A stretch of DNA of 64,000 nt from Sequoia sempervirens (lineage: Eukaryota; Streptophyta; Pinopsida; Cupressales; Cupressaceae): contig VDFB02254954.1 in NCBI GenBank assembly GCA_007258455.2, positions 30,340 through 94,339 on the forward strand. Direction: 5' to 3'. Positions 36,901 through 48,926 of this stretch are shown piece after piece. Below the pieces are notes generated by a model. The model did no database searches, was not told where the DNA came from, and saw only the letters and a list, made by a program, of their open reading frames with translations. The translations under genes were made by a program, and so were the position numbers. Positions within the stretch are counted from its first letter, which is position 1, and every line of letters starts with the position of its first letter.

Positions 36901-37199
36901 ATAGGGAGGAACTAATTGTTAACTTCTAGTTAATAATATAGAATTATATACTTGATGTAGGGGAAATATGGAGGTAATACTATATTGGACTAGTATCAAT
37001 TCAAAGCTCAAGAAAAACTTATTCAAAAGCATCTTGGGGAGCGAGGGTGAATGGATTGTGATTAACAAGAATCTCAAAACCTAGTATGATTAGATATCAT
37101 GATAGTAACCTATAGTTACTTCTATGGAAAAATATAGAGAATATTATGATTGAGATAACATGATGGAGTTCATTGAATGAGTGCAAGTTGATACTTTTG
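33991..37199. other. No recognisable gene
   Basis: 3.2 kb of AT-rich sequence. Short frames such as 35639-35824 (plus) and 35142-35354 (minus) have no recognised domain. It contains an (AC)n microsatellite at 36050-36067. Confidence 0.35.
36050..36067 (+). repeat. (AC)n microsatellite
   Basis: Nine AC units without interruption. Confidence 0.95.
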
Positions 37200-38313
37200 T
37201 TGTTTTTATATCTCAACTTTTTATGTGTAATATTTTTTGAGGTGAAATGCATTGGTAGTTTCACCAAATTCTTCACCCTCCATGGTGCACAAGTGAAAAC
37301 CATAATTACCTAATCAATACTTGATAACATAGGGCCAATCAAACTTGGTCTAAACTTGTAGCCTTCACTAAGCCTCTTGTTGATTAAGTTCTATTCCAAG
37401 GATAAGATCTCCTACCTTGATAAATTAAGGAGACTTTCTTTTTATACAAGTGAACTATTTTTCCTAGTTAAGCTTTGTGTATTTAGGCCTATTTGAGTAA
37501 ATTTCCATCGAAAATGTGTCAATATTTGCCAATATCACCATTAAATAATCCTCATGGTCGATTAGGCCTTATTGTGAGACATGAATTATAGAGAGTTCTA
37601 CCTTAAAAGGTATAATTTCTTATGAACCAAAAACTAGAGAATGCAAGATTATCCTTATGGGTATGTGTATACTAGTCTTATAGGTCCACAAAGTGGGATA
37701 GGATTATAATTTTCAATTGTGTTTTGATTCCTTGACTATTTTTATAAGTTAAAGTTTTATTAATTGCTTTTGCTTGTCCATTGTTTTGAGGATAGTAGAC
37801 CAAGGTAAAGTTATGAATAATGTGAAGTATTTCATAGATTTTTTGCATTTATGGGCTCTTTAAGGATGAGGGATTATCAATAATTATTATCTAAGGTACG
37901 ATGAACCTATATATTATTTTATTTAAAATAAGTTTTGAAATAACCAAACTTGAAATAGTGCTAAAAGGCATAGCCTCCTTGCATTTGGTAAAATATTTAG
38001 TCACCACTATTATGAAACCGTGGTTATTATAAGAAGGTGGAGTAATTTTACTTATAATATTTGTACCTAGGGTAGAGAGTGGCCATGAAATGGAAATATA
38101 TTTCAAATACCTAGTTAGAGAATGAAGTGTGTTCATGTATTTTTTGTGCTTGCATCACTCCCTTACAAAATGCATCATGTCATTCTTGAGAGTAGGCTAG
38201 TAGTAACCTAGACAATTAATCTTTCTTGCGCTATCATGAGAATTGAAGTGTCCCCATGTGCCACTACGATATTCCTTTATGACTTGTTGAGCCTCACCTT
38301 TGTTGATGGAAGA
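37200..38313 (-). pseudogene. Ty3/gypsy integrase relic, copy 2
   Basis: From 38313 down, the minus strand shows SSINKGEAQQVI, LHSLTRYLKYISISWPLSTL, ITPPSYNNHGFIIVVTKYFT and KLILNKIIYRFIVP. A C-terminal piece near 37240-37330 is recognisable in shifted frames (LCTMEGEEF, HFTSKN). This is the zinc-binding, core and C-terminal order of a gypsy integrase. The first core Asp is gone (LGTNI). It matches the relic at 15.1-15.7 kb closely. Similarity ends abruptly at 38313/38314, where the sequence begins TGTAAGGCCCTGCC. Confidence 0.65.
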
Positions 38314-39256
38314 AAGTGTAAGGCCCTGCCTTGTATGCAACTAATACAACCCTAATGTACTATGTGTATTCTATTGATTATTAGTGAATCACATCGGAGA
38401 CGATGAATGACATGTATTATTAATGTATTATATTAACAAACCTATTTGCACTCTCTAATACATCAAAATATGAACATGTTTATTTAACAAAATAGAGTTT
38501 TTGAATTTTGAATTGTTTCAAGAAGGAAATAATTAACCCTTGTATCCTATATTGTGTTTTATAAGTGAAGATTCTATCTAGGTTAAATGATCATTATTTG
38601 AATCTCTAGCTTCTTAAATTTACATCTTATACAATTATGACAATTTATTTCATGATATGTAAATTGAGAAAATGAATATTTAGTCTAGCTAGGGTTAATG
38701 TGTTATGGTGGAAATGATTATGATTTATGAATCACATTTTAATAAAATAGTTGATTTAATACGAAGCTAGGACAAATATTGGAGTTAGATTTTACTTGAT
38801 GAGTACTAATGAGTTTTATGTTTCCTAAGGTGGATACTAGTAGTGAGTGTGACTAGAAGATTTGCGACTCACGTATGATGGAACACAAAGGTTGGTTGAC
38901 TACAGCCTGGTACGCATGGATGAAACATCGATCAAGTATGGTAAGACCACAAGTGTGCAGTAGAGGTGAGCAAAACATATTTTATATTTAATTGAGTTGT
39001 AATAGAAAATAATAGATAATTAGATAAAGGTAAATTAAGTGGATAGATAAATGATTCCTTCTAATTTGTAGAACATAATTGATTTAAGATAAATTTATGA
39101 TTGGATATAAATGGTGTGAGCTAATGTGCAGGTATAATAGTTATGTCAAGGATAAAAAAATGAGAACCTTATAGACCCAAGATAGTACTTTCTTTTTTGT
39201 AAAATCAATTGTTTTGAACCCTTGTAACCCAAAAGGCAAATGGTGTTTATATTGAG
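38314..39256. other. No recognisable gene
   Basis: The region starts TGTAAGGCCCTGCC exactly where the integrase homology breaks off, so it may be an LTR insertion. I cannot find a matching right end or a target duplication. Confidence 0.3.
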
Positions 39257-39549
39257 TGTTGGAGTGATTGTGTTTTAGGGATTAATGGTTGGGGTTATGT
39301 ATTAAGTGTTGATCTCAGTTGTGTTTATGGTTTGTCCTTGATGACAAAATCTCTAATCCTTATGATTTATAATGGCACTTCTTTGATGTCTCTTGGCTTT
39401 TACAAAAAGTTATTTGTTATGCTTTAATTTCATGGTGATGAGAATTGTGGTTCAAGTTATGAATGCTATCTCTTTGACTGATAGAGTTTGGAAGATGGTT
39501 TCTTTGTTAGGATGGTTCTTTTTGCATATCATAGGTATTGGTTGTTTCT

Positions 39550-40290
39550 CACTCGGGCTTACACATATCGGCATGAGTATGGCAGGGTCTCCCCGATCCA
39601 CTTTGAAATGTCTGAGTTGCCTATCGGTAAGACATTTCTGATGTTATGTCGATTGAATTTAACATTCTGGCAGCTTTCGGCATGACATTGTTCGTGGTCT
39701 TGGCGACAGAAGAAAAATATTTATCGGCATGAGCCAAAGGTCTTCGGTATAATGTTTCATCAAATATGTTGTCTTACCGACCCGCATTTGGATAGGCATA
39801 TCGGCATGGGTTTGGCCATCGGGCTGAGGTCTTGGCGATTTCACTTGGTCTCACCGACTAATGCTTGTGGAAGTCTATCGGCGAAAGTTGTGGCGTCGTT
39901 ATATGGTCTTGGCGAATTCGATTTGTTACACCGACCGAAAACATGAAGGTAGTCTCTTCGGCAAGAGCTAGGGTTTTCGGCAAGAGGTCTCGGCGAGTGA
40001 CCTCCGGTCTCGCCGATGGAACACAAAAGAACTCTGTTGGCATAGGATCTATGTTGTCTCGGTGACTCAGTGAATAAAGTTTTTTGGTATGTCAAAGCTT
40101 TTTCTCCAAGAGGTCTCCCTGAAGGTTGTATGTTACAGCGATTGTGAATGAAACTAAAGGGCATCTTAGTAAGAAGTTTCCTCCTGTCTCGGCGAAAGAA
40201 TGATATACTAAGGAAGACCATCGACATAGCATGTTGTATTCAATATGTCTTCTCTTTGAATCTGATGTGTCACAGCGAAAGCGAATTGAA
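39550..40290. repeat. Array of TCGGCAAGAC / GTCTTGCCGA motifs in the solo LTR
   Basis: About 18 or more degenerate copies occur in both orientations, for example TATCGGCATGAG, TATCGGTAAGAC, GTCTTGGCGAC, GTCTTACCGAC, TTCGGCAAGAG and GTCTCGCCGA. Local GC content is clearly higher than in the flanks. The same motif is arrayed in the LTRs of the Ty3 element at 53.1-53.8 kb. Confidence 0.75.
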
Positions 40291-40887
40291 TGTCTGGCAA
40301 CGTTAAAGTTGCCTTCGACATAACGTGTCATCGATGGAAATAAAAAGTTTAGGGCAAACTTTTTGAGCTTATTCTTTTTAGCTGGGTATCGAACCCTAGC
40401 CTGGCCGCCATCATGAGTGTTTACGTTTCTGTTGTTGCTGACTGTAACGGTTCTTATAGAGGTTTATTGAAGGTTTATTTGGTGCATTTCTGACTGGAAG
40501 CTCGACAGTGGATAATGGAGCCATGGGAGTTATAGATCTGTCTAGTATTTTTATTTATGTGTTTCATACTGCGCATATTAACTTATTATCACAATATTTT
40601 CTTTAACTGCTCTCTGCATCTCTATGACAAATGATGCCCTGACTGAGTCTTTCATACATTAGATGTTATGATTTTCTGTGGTGGGCAGTTGTGCATTTTA
40701 TGCAGAGAAATGATCTCACATGTTTCAGATTTGTTGAGAACGGCTCTTAGCTGGGTTGGTTGTTTTGCCGTTACTCCTAAAGACAGTTACCTATCTGGCA
40801 TGTAAATCAAAATGTATATATAGAAGCAGAAAACTTAGTTTTTTGTTCGACTGTTGATGTAATTATGAGATTATCATTCCTTGGCTG

Positions 40888-40896
40888 TATAAAATA
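40888..40896 (+). promoter_or_regulatory. Candidate LTR TATA box
   Basis: TATAAAATA lies about 610 bp before the LTR end and downstream of the motif array, the expected place for the U3 promoter. There is no further evidence of activity. Confidence 0.4.
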
Positions 40897-41504
40897 TATG
40901 GATAAAACTCTGCAATAAAAATCTATATAACAAGATGCAGAGATTGTGAGTTTCTTCTCTATGAGGTATTTTAGGGATTCAGTTATTGAATCTTTAAGGT
41001 ATTCTGTAGATGAGAAAATAGAGAGATATGTGCTTAACTGAAAACAAAGAAATCCTCTGAATCATTATTATTGTTCAAAACATAATTTGAGGGGTTGGTA
41101 CTCCTTGAGATAGATATCTCTAAATGAGGGGTTGGTGCTCCTTGAGTGGGTGCTCAAAAATTAGTCTATAAGGCACTGTGAACAGTTGATTATAAGATTA
41201 AGCCAGGAAGGCATTTAGGGAGTGGTTTTTATACCCCAGGAGGGTTTTCCACTCGGCAAAATATTGTGCCTCTTTGTTCTTCTGTGTTCTTTCTCTTTTA
41301 CTATGCTGTTGTTGTTTTTGTTCACTATTGAGTTATTACTTTTCTCAATTCTGTTTATGAATGATTACATTCAACTCATGAATGCATTAATCAGAGTAAT
41401 ATTGAGAACAAATCTGTGATATGTTTTGAAGTTTTTGAAAAATTGGTCAAATCTATTAAGACACTGATTCACCCCCCCCTCTCAGTGTCATTTTAACTCC
41501 AACA

Positions 41505-44392
41505 TTAAGATGTCTTGAGAGGGTGAGTAAGAAATTAGGGGTTGCAAACATTCAATTAAAGTTAAAATTCGGATGCATTCTTTATGATGGTTTTAAAAGG
41601 GGTTAAAAAGCTTATTTTTAAGTGGTCACATGTTTTTAAGGTCCTAGGATAGGTACCTAAGGGTTGGGGGCTTAATTATGACCCTACCCAAGATATGACC
41701 CTCATTTATTACCCTTTTTGAAAATGGATGAATTTGAGAGATTTTGGGAAAAGGGAAATGTCTTGGTTTTCAAACCCAAGTTTGAGATGTGACATGAGAG
41801 AGGGTGAGTGAATTACTCCATCTCCCTCTTAATGAAGATGTAGACTTTTGAGGTGGAGTGGAGTACACTCCTCTTCACATCTCCCCAAATTTGCTCACAT
41901 GTGTGAGCACTTGTGGGAGATTGTGCTTAAAAGATTGAATGAGAGAGTGACAAGTGTCACTCCCTCATTCAAAGAGATTCAAGTTGAATTTCTTTTATAT
42001 CTTCTTTGTGAAGAGAGAAAAGTTGTTACCCACTTCTCCTTTTGGAGAATCCTGGATTTGGAGTCTTTGGAAAAGAAAGAAAGAAGAATGGGCTCAAAAG
42101 GGAGCAGCTTAGAGAAAGAGGCCACATCTCTACTATGATGTTAAAAAAAAGATGAGTTATCCTTCCTCAAATTGCTTGTAGATGAGATGAGTGAGTAAAG
42201 GATGCTTGAGAGAAAATGGTTATTTGATAATGGGTGTTTTTAGAATTGTTTCAATAAGATATTTGCAATTTTCATACCAAGATCACTTGGTGATATTTTG
42301 TTCTTGCTCAGGGGAATGGCTAGAGCCCTAAGAGGCTTCATGATGCCATTTATGGTAGGGTGGAGAGCAAACTTGTAGTATTTGACATTGTACTCATTTT
42401 ATTTTCAAGTATTATTGTAAAATGAAAAGTTAGTATATTGTTGAAGGAATAAATGAATATGTAAAAGAGCAAGCTTTATTATTTTGTGTTTTATTCATAA
42501 ATATCGTTGTAATATTAAGGACAAGTGTATTATGAGAAGAAAAGAAAAATAAAAATAAAGAGCAAATTTTCTCTCATTGGCATGTAAAACCATTATTGCA
42601 TAAATATAGATGTAGCATTGTGTGTTTATAAAAAATGTATTTTACTTCTTGTTAAGAAAATAAAAATAAGTATGAGGTAGAGCAAGTCTTACTCATTTGT
42701 GCATCATTCATTGTATTTCTAAATATTGTTTGATATATTGAAGGTAGCATTTTGTCATAAAATGGTAGAATGAAAAGAGAAGTCTTTATTTGTGATAAAC
42801 AAACTATTTGTTTTCTCAATACTAATGTAATAGAGCAAGATTTATTCATTTACATGCTGCTCATTGTTTCTTTAAATGTTCCTTGTAATGTAGAAAACTT
42901 GCAATAAGAGATTTTTACCTTTTGTATAAAAAGGGAAGAAAACACTTTATGGGCCTCTAGAAAAGATTAGGTAAGTAAGTGGTTATATTTGTCATTCCAA
43001 AGGATAAAATATGGTACATAAGATATATTATTGGATCTTGAGTTTATTCTTTAGACAGAATGTTGAGTTGGATTGATGGAAAAAGTGTAAGATACATTAA
43101 TAAGCATATTTTATTATTAATAATAATAATAATAAAAGAAAAACAAACCTTTCTTTACAATAGTTTTAAACAATTAAAATAAGTAAAATATTACACAGGC
43201 CTGCCAGAGGGACCTCCCCTGTGACCGTTGGTAAAACGACATAATAATAACTACTATTTATTTTAACATATTCCACTATTTTAAAATGTGATGTCAAGGT
43301 AGGTATCTGAGATAAGTTTTAGCAATCGCTCTCCCCTCTTCAGTATAATATATGAAACCAAAATTATCCAGATTTGTGTAAATGAAAAATAACAAAGGAA
43401 GTAAAAAAAACAAACATTAAGTATTTCTTCAAATAAAGAAAATTTAATATTTTTGTATTTTCCCCTGATTTACGCTCTGGGTAAATCAAAGCAAATACAA
43501 GAACATGGAAGTTTCCGGAAGGTCTCACCCATAGGAATGAATGAATACAAAAATAAAATAGTACATAAGCCAATCTGTTTAGAATGCTGAAATGATGTAG
43601 TTGCAAACTTGCAACGCCATCCTCGCAGACTCCTAGCATAATGGTAAAGGGAACCACTGGGTTAGGCGAATGAGATATGTAAATGCTGCTGGCATGGGAC
43701 TATAAATGATGGACCTGTATGGTATTCTTGTTTTCACCAAGACTGGCCGTCATGCCAACAAACCTCCCCCCATACATCCTTTTCGATGTTTAATCATAAA
43801 ATGTCTCAGGCGTGATATTAAATAAATAAGAGCACCGTATGTGCAATGCTTTATTAAATAAAACATTTTACCCAATCACTGTAAAACTGCAGTGTTTAGA
43901 TAAATAAATAAAACAAAACAAGTAAAGCCATAATTAGCAGTAACTAGTTCATTAGGAAAATTTAAGAGCAACTGATCAATACACACTCAGCCATTGAATA
44001 CATGTCATATTCATGTCCTCTGTTATTTTCGTCTGAGTCTGCCAAAGGGGAAAATTTGTACAGGCTTAAATAAAGTAGACAAATCCTTTAATATTAAGAG
44101 AAACATATATAATCTGCAAGTATATGCATCATCTAATGCTATGATTGCACAATCACAATCTGGGAATCAAATTAAAATTTGAACTCTTGGATCTATGCAA
44201 TCACAAAATAAATCAAAATGATGAACTGGACTATATGAACTTGACTGCATTGAGACTGCATACGATTGGGAAATGCCCAGGTAGAGTATAAAGCTAGAAA
44301 AGGGATGCTCAGATAACAATTTCTGAGACTATTCCAGCCCCAACTTTTCAACCTGTAGATGTAGAAGCAAAATAAAAATTGTTGGAGTAATC
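41505..44392. other. No recognisable gene
   Basis: Several short frames (for example 41848-42138 plus, 43364-43657 minus) have no recognised domain. An (AAT)n tract lies at about 43110-43136. Confidence 0.35.
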
Positions 44393-44428
44393 TCATACAT
44401 CCTCGTCCGCTGCTCTTCTCTTCCGTTC
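44393..44428 (-). other. Possible last coding exon of an unidentified gene
   Basis: On the minus strand a strong 3' splice signal (a 20-base pyrimidine-rich tract then CTACAG) ends at 44429. It is followed by GAACGGAAGAGAAG..., encoding ERKRRAADEDV and TGA. The basic-then-acidic end looks like a host nuclear protein, but I find no upstream exon. It may be chance or a stranded fragment. Confidence 0.2.
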
Positions 44429-47400
44429 CTGTAGCAGAAAAGAAGAAGAAGTTATGCATATGACAATAGTTAGGGTTCGGATGGTTTTAGTGCAGAATAG
44501 GGCAAATTCTCTTATTATATTAATTGGCACAATATTAGCCATCATAAATAAAATAATGGGCGGCTCAATGTATTTAAAATGGACATGAAAACAATTAGAA
44601 TTCAGTATAAATCATCGGGAGTGATGAAATCCTAAAAGTGTAGTATTAATATTAATACCTTAAATGATAATAATAGATGTGTATTAAATAACAGTGTATT
44701 TTTTCTGAGATTTATTATTGTGAGTTTTTTTAACATCAATGTTATTAACATTTTAACCAAAGCAATAGATTTTGTTAGCATTGAATTAAATATGATAACT
44801 TAATGTTGATATGTTTAACATTAACTTACAACCAGTATTAATGATAATAGATTAAAAATAATATTAATATTAATATGGTCAAGAAAGGTTAACATAGATA
44901 ATAAAGGTTAATGTTAATATTACCAAGAAATGTTGATGTTGTTAATAAGAGTTATAATTATTAATCACGTGGGTAAAAAAATAATAATTTAAATGCAAGG
45001 ATACACACTATTGTAATTAATCTATATTTCTTTAATAAATGAATAAATAAACAAACAATTACCTTTTAATAAAAGTGCTTAGTTGGAAAAGTAGAATAAA
45101 ATGGAAGGTTTATATAAATTTCTAATTTAACTAATATATTGCTATATGAAGATACTTATTTTTTTACAACTGAATAAATAAATAAACAAATATCTTTTAA
45201 TAAAAGTGTTTGGTTGGAAAAGTAGAATAAAATGGAAGGTTTATATAAATTTCTAATTTGACTATTATGTTGCTAAACGAGGATACAATACTCCCTAAAT
45301 TATCTTGAGTAAATGCTAACTTACGCTTGTATGGAGTTAAGATTATGATATATATATATATATATTTGAAGTAATATTTAAAGAGAGGTTTTTATATTTT
45401 ATTTTACCCTATGCTTATATATATAGGGATCTTATATATATGGGGATGATAAATTTAATAGACTATCAATATAGATAAAGGTAAGAGATATGAAAATTTA
45501 GATCTAATCCATTAAATAAATTTGTACGAAAATAAATAAATAAATATCTTTGCATGAAGATTTAAATTAGGTGCAATATTTTAATTTTATTTATTTATTT
45601 ATTTTTGTTAGGTTTTTCTAGTGAATATTATAGGCATGACAAAAAGCAAGAGTCAATCAAGGATTCTATGGTATATGGTATCACCAATTATTGTCTAATT
45701 TAAAACTAAGATACAAAACATTGCTTCATTTGAGGAGTAACATCCTTTGAACATGACTGGTTGATCATGAATTTTATTACATTTGAATACCACGATAACA
45801 TAATGCATGATGTAACTCCCTAAGATTTTACCTAAGACATTAATGATCAATGAATGGATGATTTTTTTTTGACAATATAAATGTGACATCGACACATTTC
45901 ACCTTGCACACCTACACACCCAAGATGCCATGACATAACAAGTTGAATTTAGTGAATACAACACTAATTCACCAAGCATGGTGATATAAGAATAATACTT
46001 GATCATGGGTAAAGGTCATATTAATGATACTGCAAGGAGTTATAATTATTTCTAACTCTAACAATTAGGTCCAAGACCATGATCTCCATCTCACAAAAGA
46101 AAAAACACAATGAGATTATTATATATATTCTCAACCTTCAAGTGAATTAATTCAACACAACAAATGATCAAGGATGTGGGATTGAAATTCAAATCCAAAT
46201 ACTAAACATTTAAAAGATAGGATGTTAGGGAGACTTGAGACCTCACCTTAGCACACTCTAGGCTATCCATTTTGACACTAAGAATAAATCCAAACACAAA
46301 TGAGAAAAAAACGCAAAGTACACAAAGTATCACATAAAATCAAGTGTTACGAAAGTAGGGAAGACCTTAAGGAATAATTCTTCTCTAGAATTTTTTTGTG
46401 AAAAAATATAATTACTTGCTATCCAAGGTTCACAAATTTTAGGACAAGGTCACCTATAATGCTAGTTTAGGTTTCCCATTGGCCTTCTTAGGCCATCCTT
46501 GGTAAAATATGAAACCCGCCTAGGTTGCCTTGGTAAAACATGTGACCAATGTGCTATGGAAAGGTATTACATTGATGGTAGGCTTGTCAGAGGCCTAAAA
46601 TTTGACACCAACACACAATGAAGAATCTCCTACAATCCTACAAACACCCTAAAATCAACACATGCTTATCACATTTTATAAAAAATAGGTCATAAAACCT
46701 TGAAACAAGCGAAGGGCTAGGCCTAAGCCTAGGATGTAATGTCCCCCTTATTAGAGACATAAAATGCATAAGTTAGGATAAGGAATTTGTATTTACCAAC
46801 ACTTAATTTGCACATGTAATTTCTTGTTCATGATTAGATCATTTTAGTTTGCACATTTTAAGAATAGGACAAATAAAATGCATTATCATCTAGGGCATAA
46901 ACTAACATGATCAGATATGACTTATCACTCTTGATCGGAATAGATCTTCGCCTTGTTTCCTCTTTCCTAACCTCATTCGATGGTAGATTTATTGTGCCAA
47001 GGGCGAGTGCACAGTCTCTAATTGGAATCCCTCAAGGTTTCCTACCTGTCTTCGGACTGTCCATCAATGGACCGATTTACCGGCCTTTCCCTCCACATAC
47101 TCCCTATCCATATTGAGTGGTAGCGAAAGGGAATTTCGGCCTGAAGTCTATTCTCTTAGTAAAAAGTCATAATGGCTTAACAAGGTACAATAATTGCTAT
47201 ATGCAACATTATTGTCATATTAACTATTAATCTCAAATGTGGAACTATTTGTGTTGCATAAACTTATCATATTGTGCTTGTCACATTCACAGTTTAACAC
47301 AGATTTAGGTGTTAGAAGCATTCACTGAATATTGAATAAGATATAGGGTTAATTATTTTATCGTAACCCACTGTCATAGTAAATGGTATTGATTTCATAA

Positions 47401-48168
47401 TCCTTAATGATTAATCAGTCAGTGAGGATACTTACCTTTGTTCAACGCACTGACTGAATTTTCTCAAGACGAAATCTCTTGTAACCTGATCTGGCTTTTC
47501 TCTCCATGTGATTTGGTCCTTCACACTTGAGAGATCAAGCATATTATAGGGATAATAAATATATTCATGTATAGTAGTAAGATATATCATACCTCTGATT
47601 AATAAACCTAAATAATAGAGTATGTACAACTTTATTCCCATCAAACTGCTATCTATTCCTTATTGCTGATGGTTCGATAAGATACACACAGTTTGTTGTT
47701 ATCTTTGGTAGTGTTCCCTTTCTAGTGGAAGCTCTTAAACCTGAATCTTGCATTCAAAGTGTTTCTCAAGGAGACATTAGAAATGCTAGAGATCAATAAA
47801 TTAGGAACTAAACACCTTTCAAGGTCCCATAGACAGAGTTCTATTTATACCATTTATCATTATAGAGAATGAGTAGGACCATTATTACTTATGAGGTCGA
47901 TAATTACTACAAGCATCATTATTGCTCAATCGTGAATATATATATGTATATATAGTCTGTATAAATATGTATGGGTCATCATCTCAATTGAACTCCATTT
48001 ATAAATATGCATATATGTCATGAACTCTATATGGATGTGCATATAGGTACGTATATGTACTCTATTTAAATATATATATAATTATTTCTAATAAATACCA
48101 TTATTGTAACCAATATATATGTATAAATGAATATATATCCATGCATATGTGTATGTATCTATGAGCCT

Positions 48169-48170
<2 letters not shown>
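44429..48170. other. No recognisable gene; AT-rich
   Basis: It contains TA microsatellites (45349-45365), the duplication at 45.04-45.29 kb and a TGTAATGTCCCCC start at about 46734 that resembles an LTR end of the kind at 18957, without a visible partner. The 69-codon plus-strand frame at 46907-47116 has no domain. Confidence 0.35.
45041..45290 (+). repeat. Direct repeat, two copies 131 bp apart
   Basis: Both copies contain CTTTTAATAAAAGTG, TTGGAAAAGTAGAATAAAAT and GGAAGGTTTATATAAATTTC. They are highly similar over about 115 bp. Confidence 0.85.

Positions 48171-48205
<35 letters not shown>
48171..48205 (+). repeat. (AT)n microsatellite
   Basis: Uninterrupted AT dinucleotides for 35 bases, within a wider TATA-rich region. 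Confidence 0.95.
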
Positions 48206-48208
<3 letters not shown>

Positions 48209-48783
48209 TTATCAATTACCAAGGTATATTCATTGAATTAGATAACATATTATATTTGATATAAGTAAATTTTTCATATATATCTAATATATTGGTCAAA
48301 CATCAACCATTACTAAATTCTTAGTTCATTCATTTATTACCAGTTATTTCCTCTTTGATTAGTTTCCAACATAAACTATAGTCTTTCATTTTACAACAAC
48401 AATTACTTACCTGTTTATGCATATACTCTTTTCCTTGTGAAGGGTTCGCTACCTTTAGTACTACTGATTAATTAGTTGAGAATATATATATTCGCATATT
48501 CTATCTACTCGATATTCCTTCCCTTATGTAACTTACACTATGTCAGAACTGTCTATGCCGGCTACAAAATGCACCCCAGGATGTCAGATTGTCAGTACTC
48601 TCACCCGTGGATGTCAGACAATACCCGTCAGAAAAAAATAATATTAAAATTAACGGAACGAAACACACGGCAATGCACAGGGACGACAACCCTTCAAGTT
48701 TTTAAAAAATGCAACCCTTCAGTTTTAAAAAAGTGCCGCTTAAATATATATTCTAAAAAATTAAAATCAGAAATAATTTTTAA

Positions 48784-48870
48784 GTAAATTTAAAGTAAAA
48801 ACAAAGTAATTTTTAAATAATTTTGAATTAAAATAAAATAATTAAAACTAAAATAAATAAATAAATAATA
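48784..48870 (+). repeat. Outer direct repeat, left of LINE
   Basis: Contains TTTAAAGTAAAAACAAAGTA and an AAATAAATAAATAAAT end. Both recur in the same order at 51892-51956, just beyond the LINE. It is separated from the LINE by about 55 bp, so it is not the target duplication itself. Confidence 0.7.
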
Positions 48871-48915
48871 TACTTGATTATATATATATATATTATTAGT
48901 ATGTAAACTAAAAAT

Positions 48916-48926
48916 ATTATTATATG
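48916..48926 (+). repeat. LINE target-site duplication, left
   Basis: ATTATTATATG, identical to 51881-51891, immediately before the LINE. Confidence 0.85.

Larger units (their letters stand above)
39257..41504 (+). mobile_element. Solo LTR, 2248 bp, TGTTGGAG family
   Basis: It starts TGTTGGAGT at 39257 and ends ACTCCAACA at 41504, a perfect 9-bp inverted terminus. The flanking pentamers are TTGAG (39252-39256) and TTAAG (41505-41509), a target duplication with one transition. No primer-binding site follows the right end, so no internal region remains; it is best explained by LTR-LTR recombination. Its last ~300 bp match the LTR at 6896. Inside are the TCGGCAAGAC-type motif array (39550-40290), a TATAAAATA box at 40888 and a two-copy repeat GAGGGGTTGGTACTCCTTGAG at about 41089 and 41127. 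Confidence 0.8.

Noticed and set aside
39841..40227. 128-codon minus-strand frame and several overlapping frames in 39.4-40.3 kb
   Set aside because: All six frames are partly open because the motif array raises GC content and removes stops; the frames overlap and the region is inside an LTR.
43364..43657. 97-codon minus-strand frame with hydrophobic stretches as a membrane protein
   Set aside because: AT-rich sequence often gives Phe/Ile/Leu runs; no homologous motif, no supporting splice sites and no neighbours.
46734..46760. LTR start TGTAATGTCCCCC
   Set aside because: It resembles the ends at 18957/19972, but no inverted partner, primer-binding site or target duplication was found.
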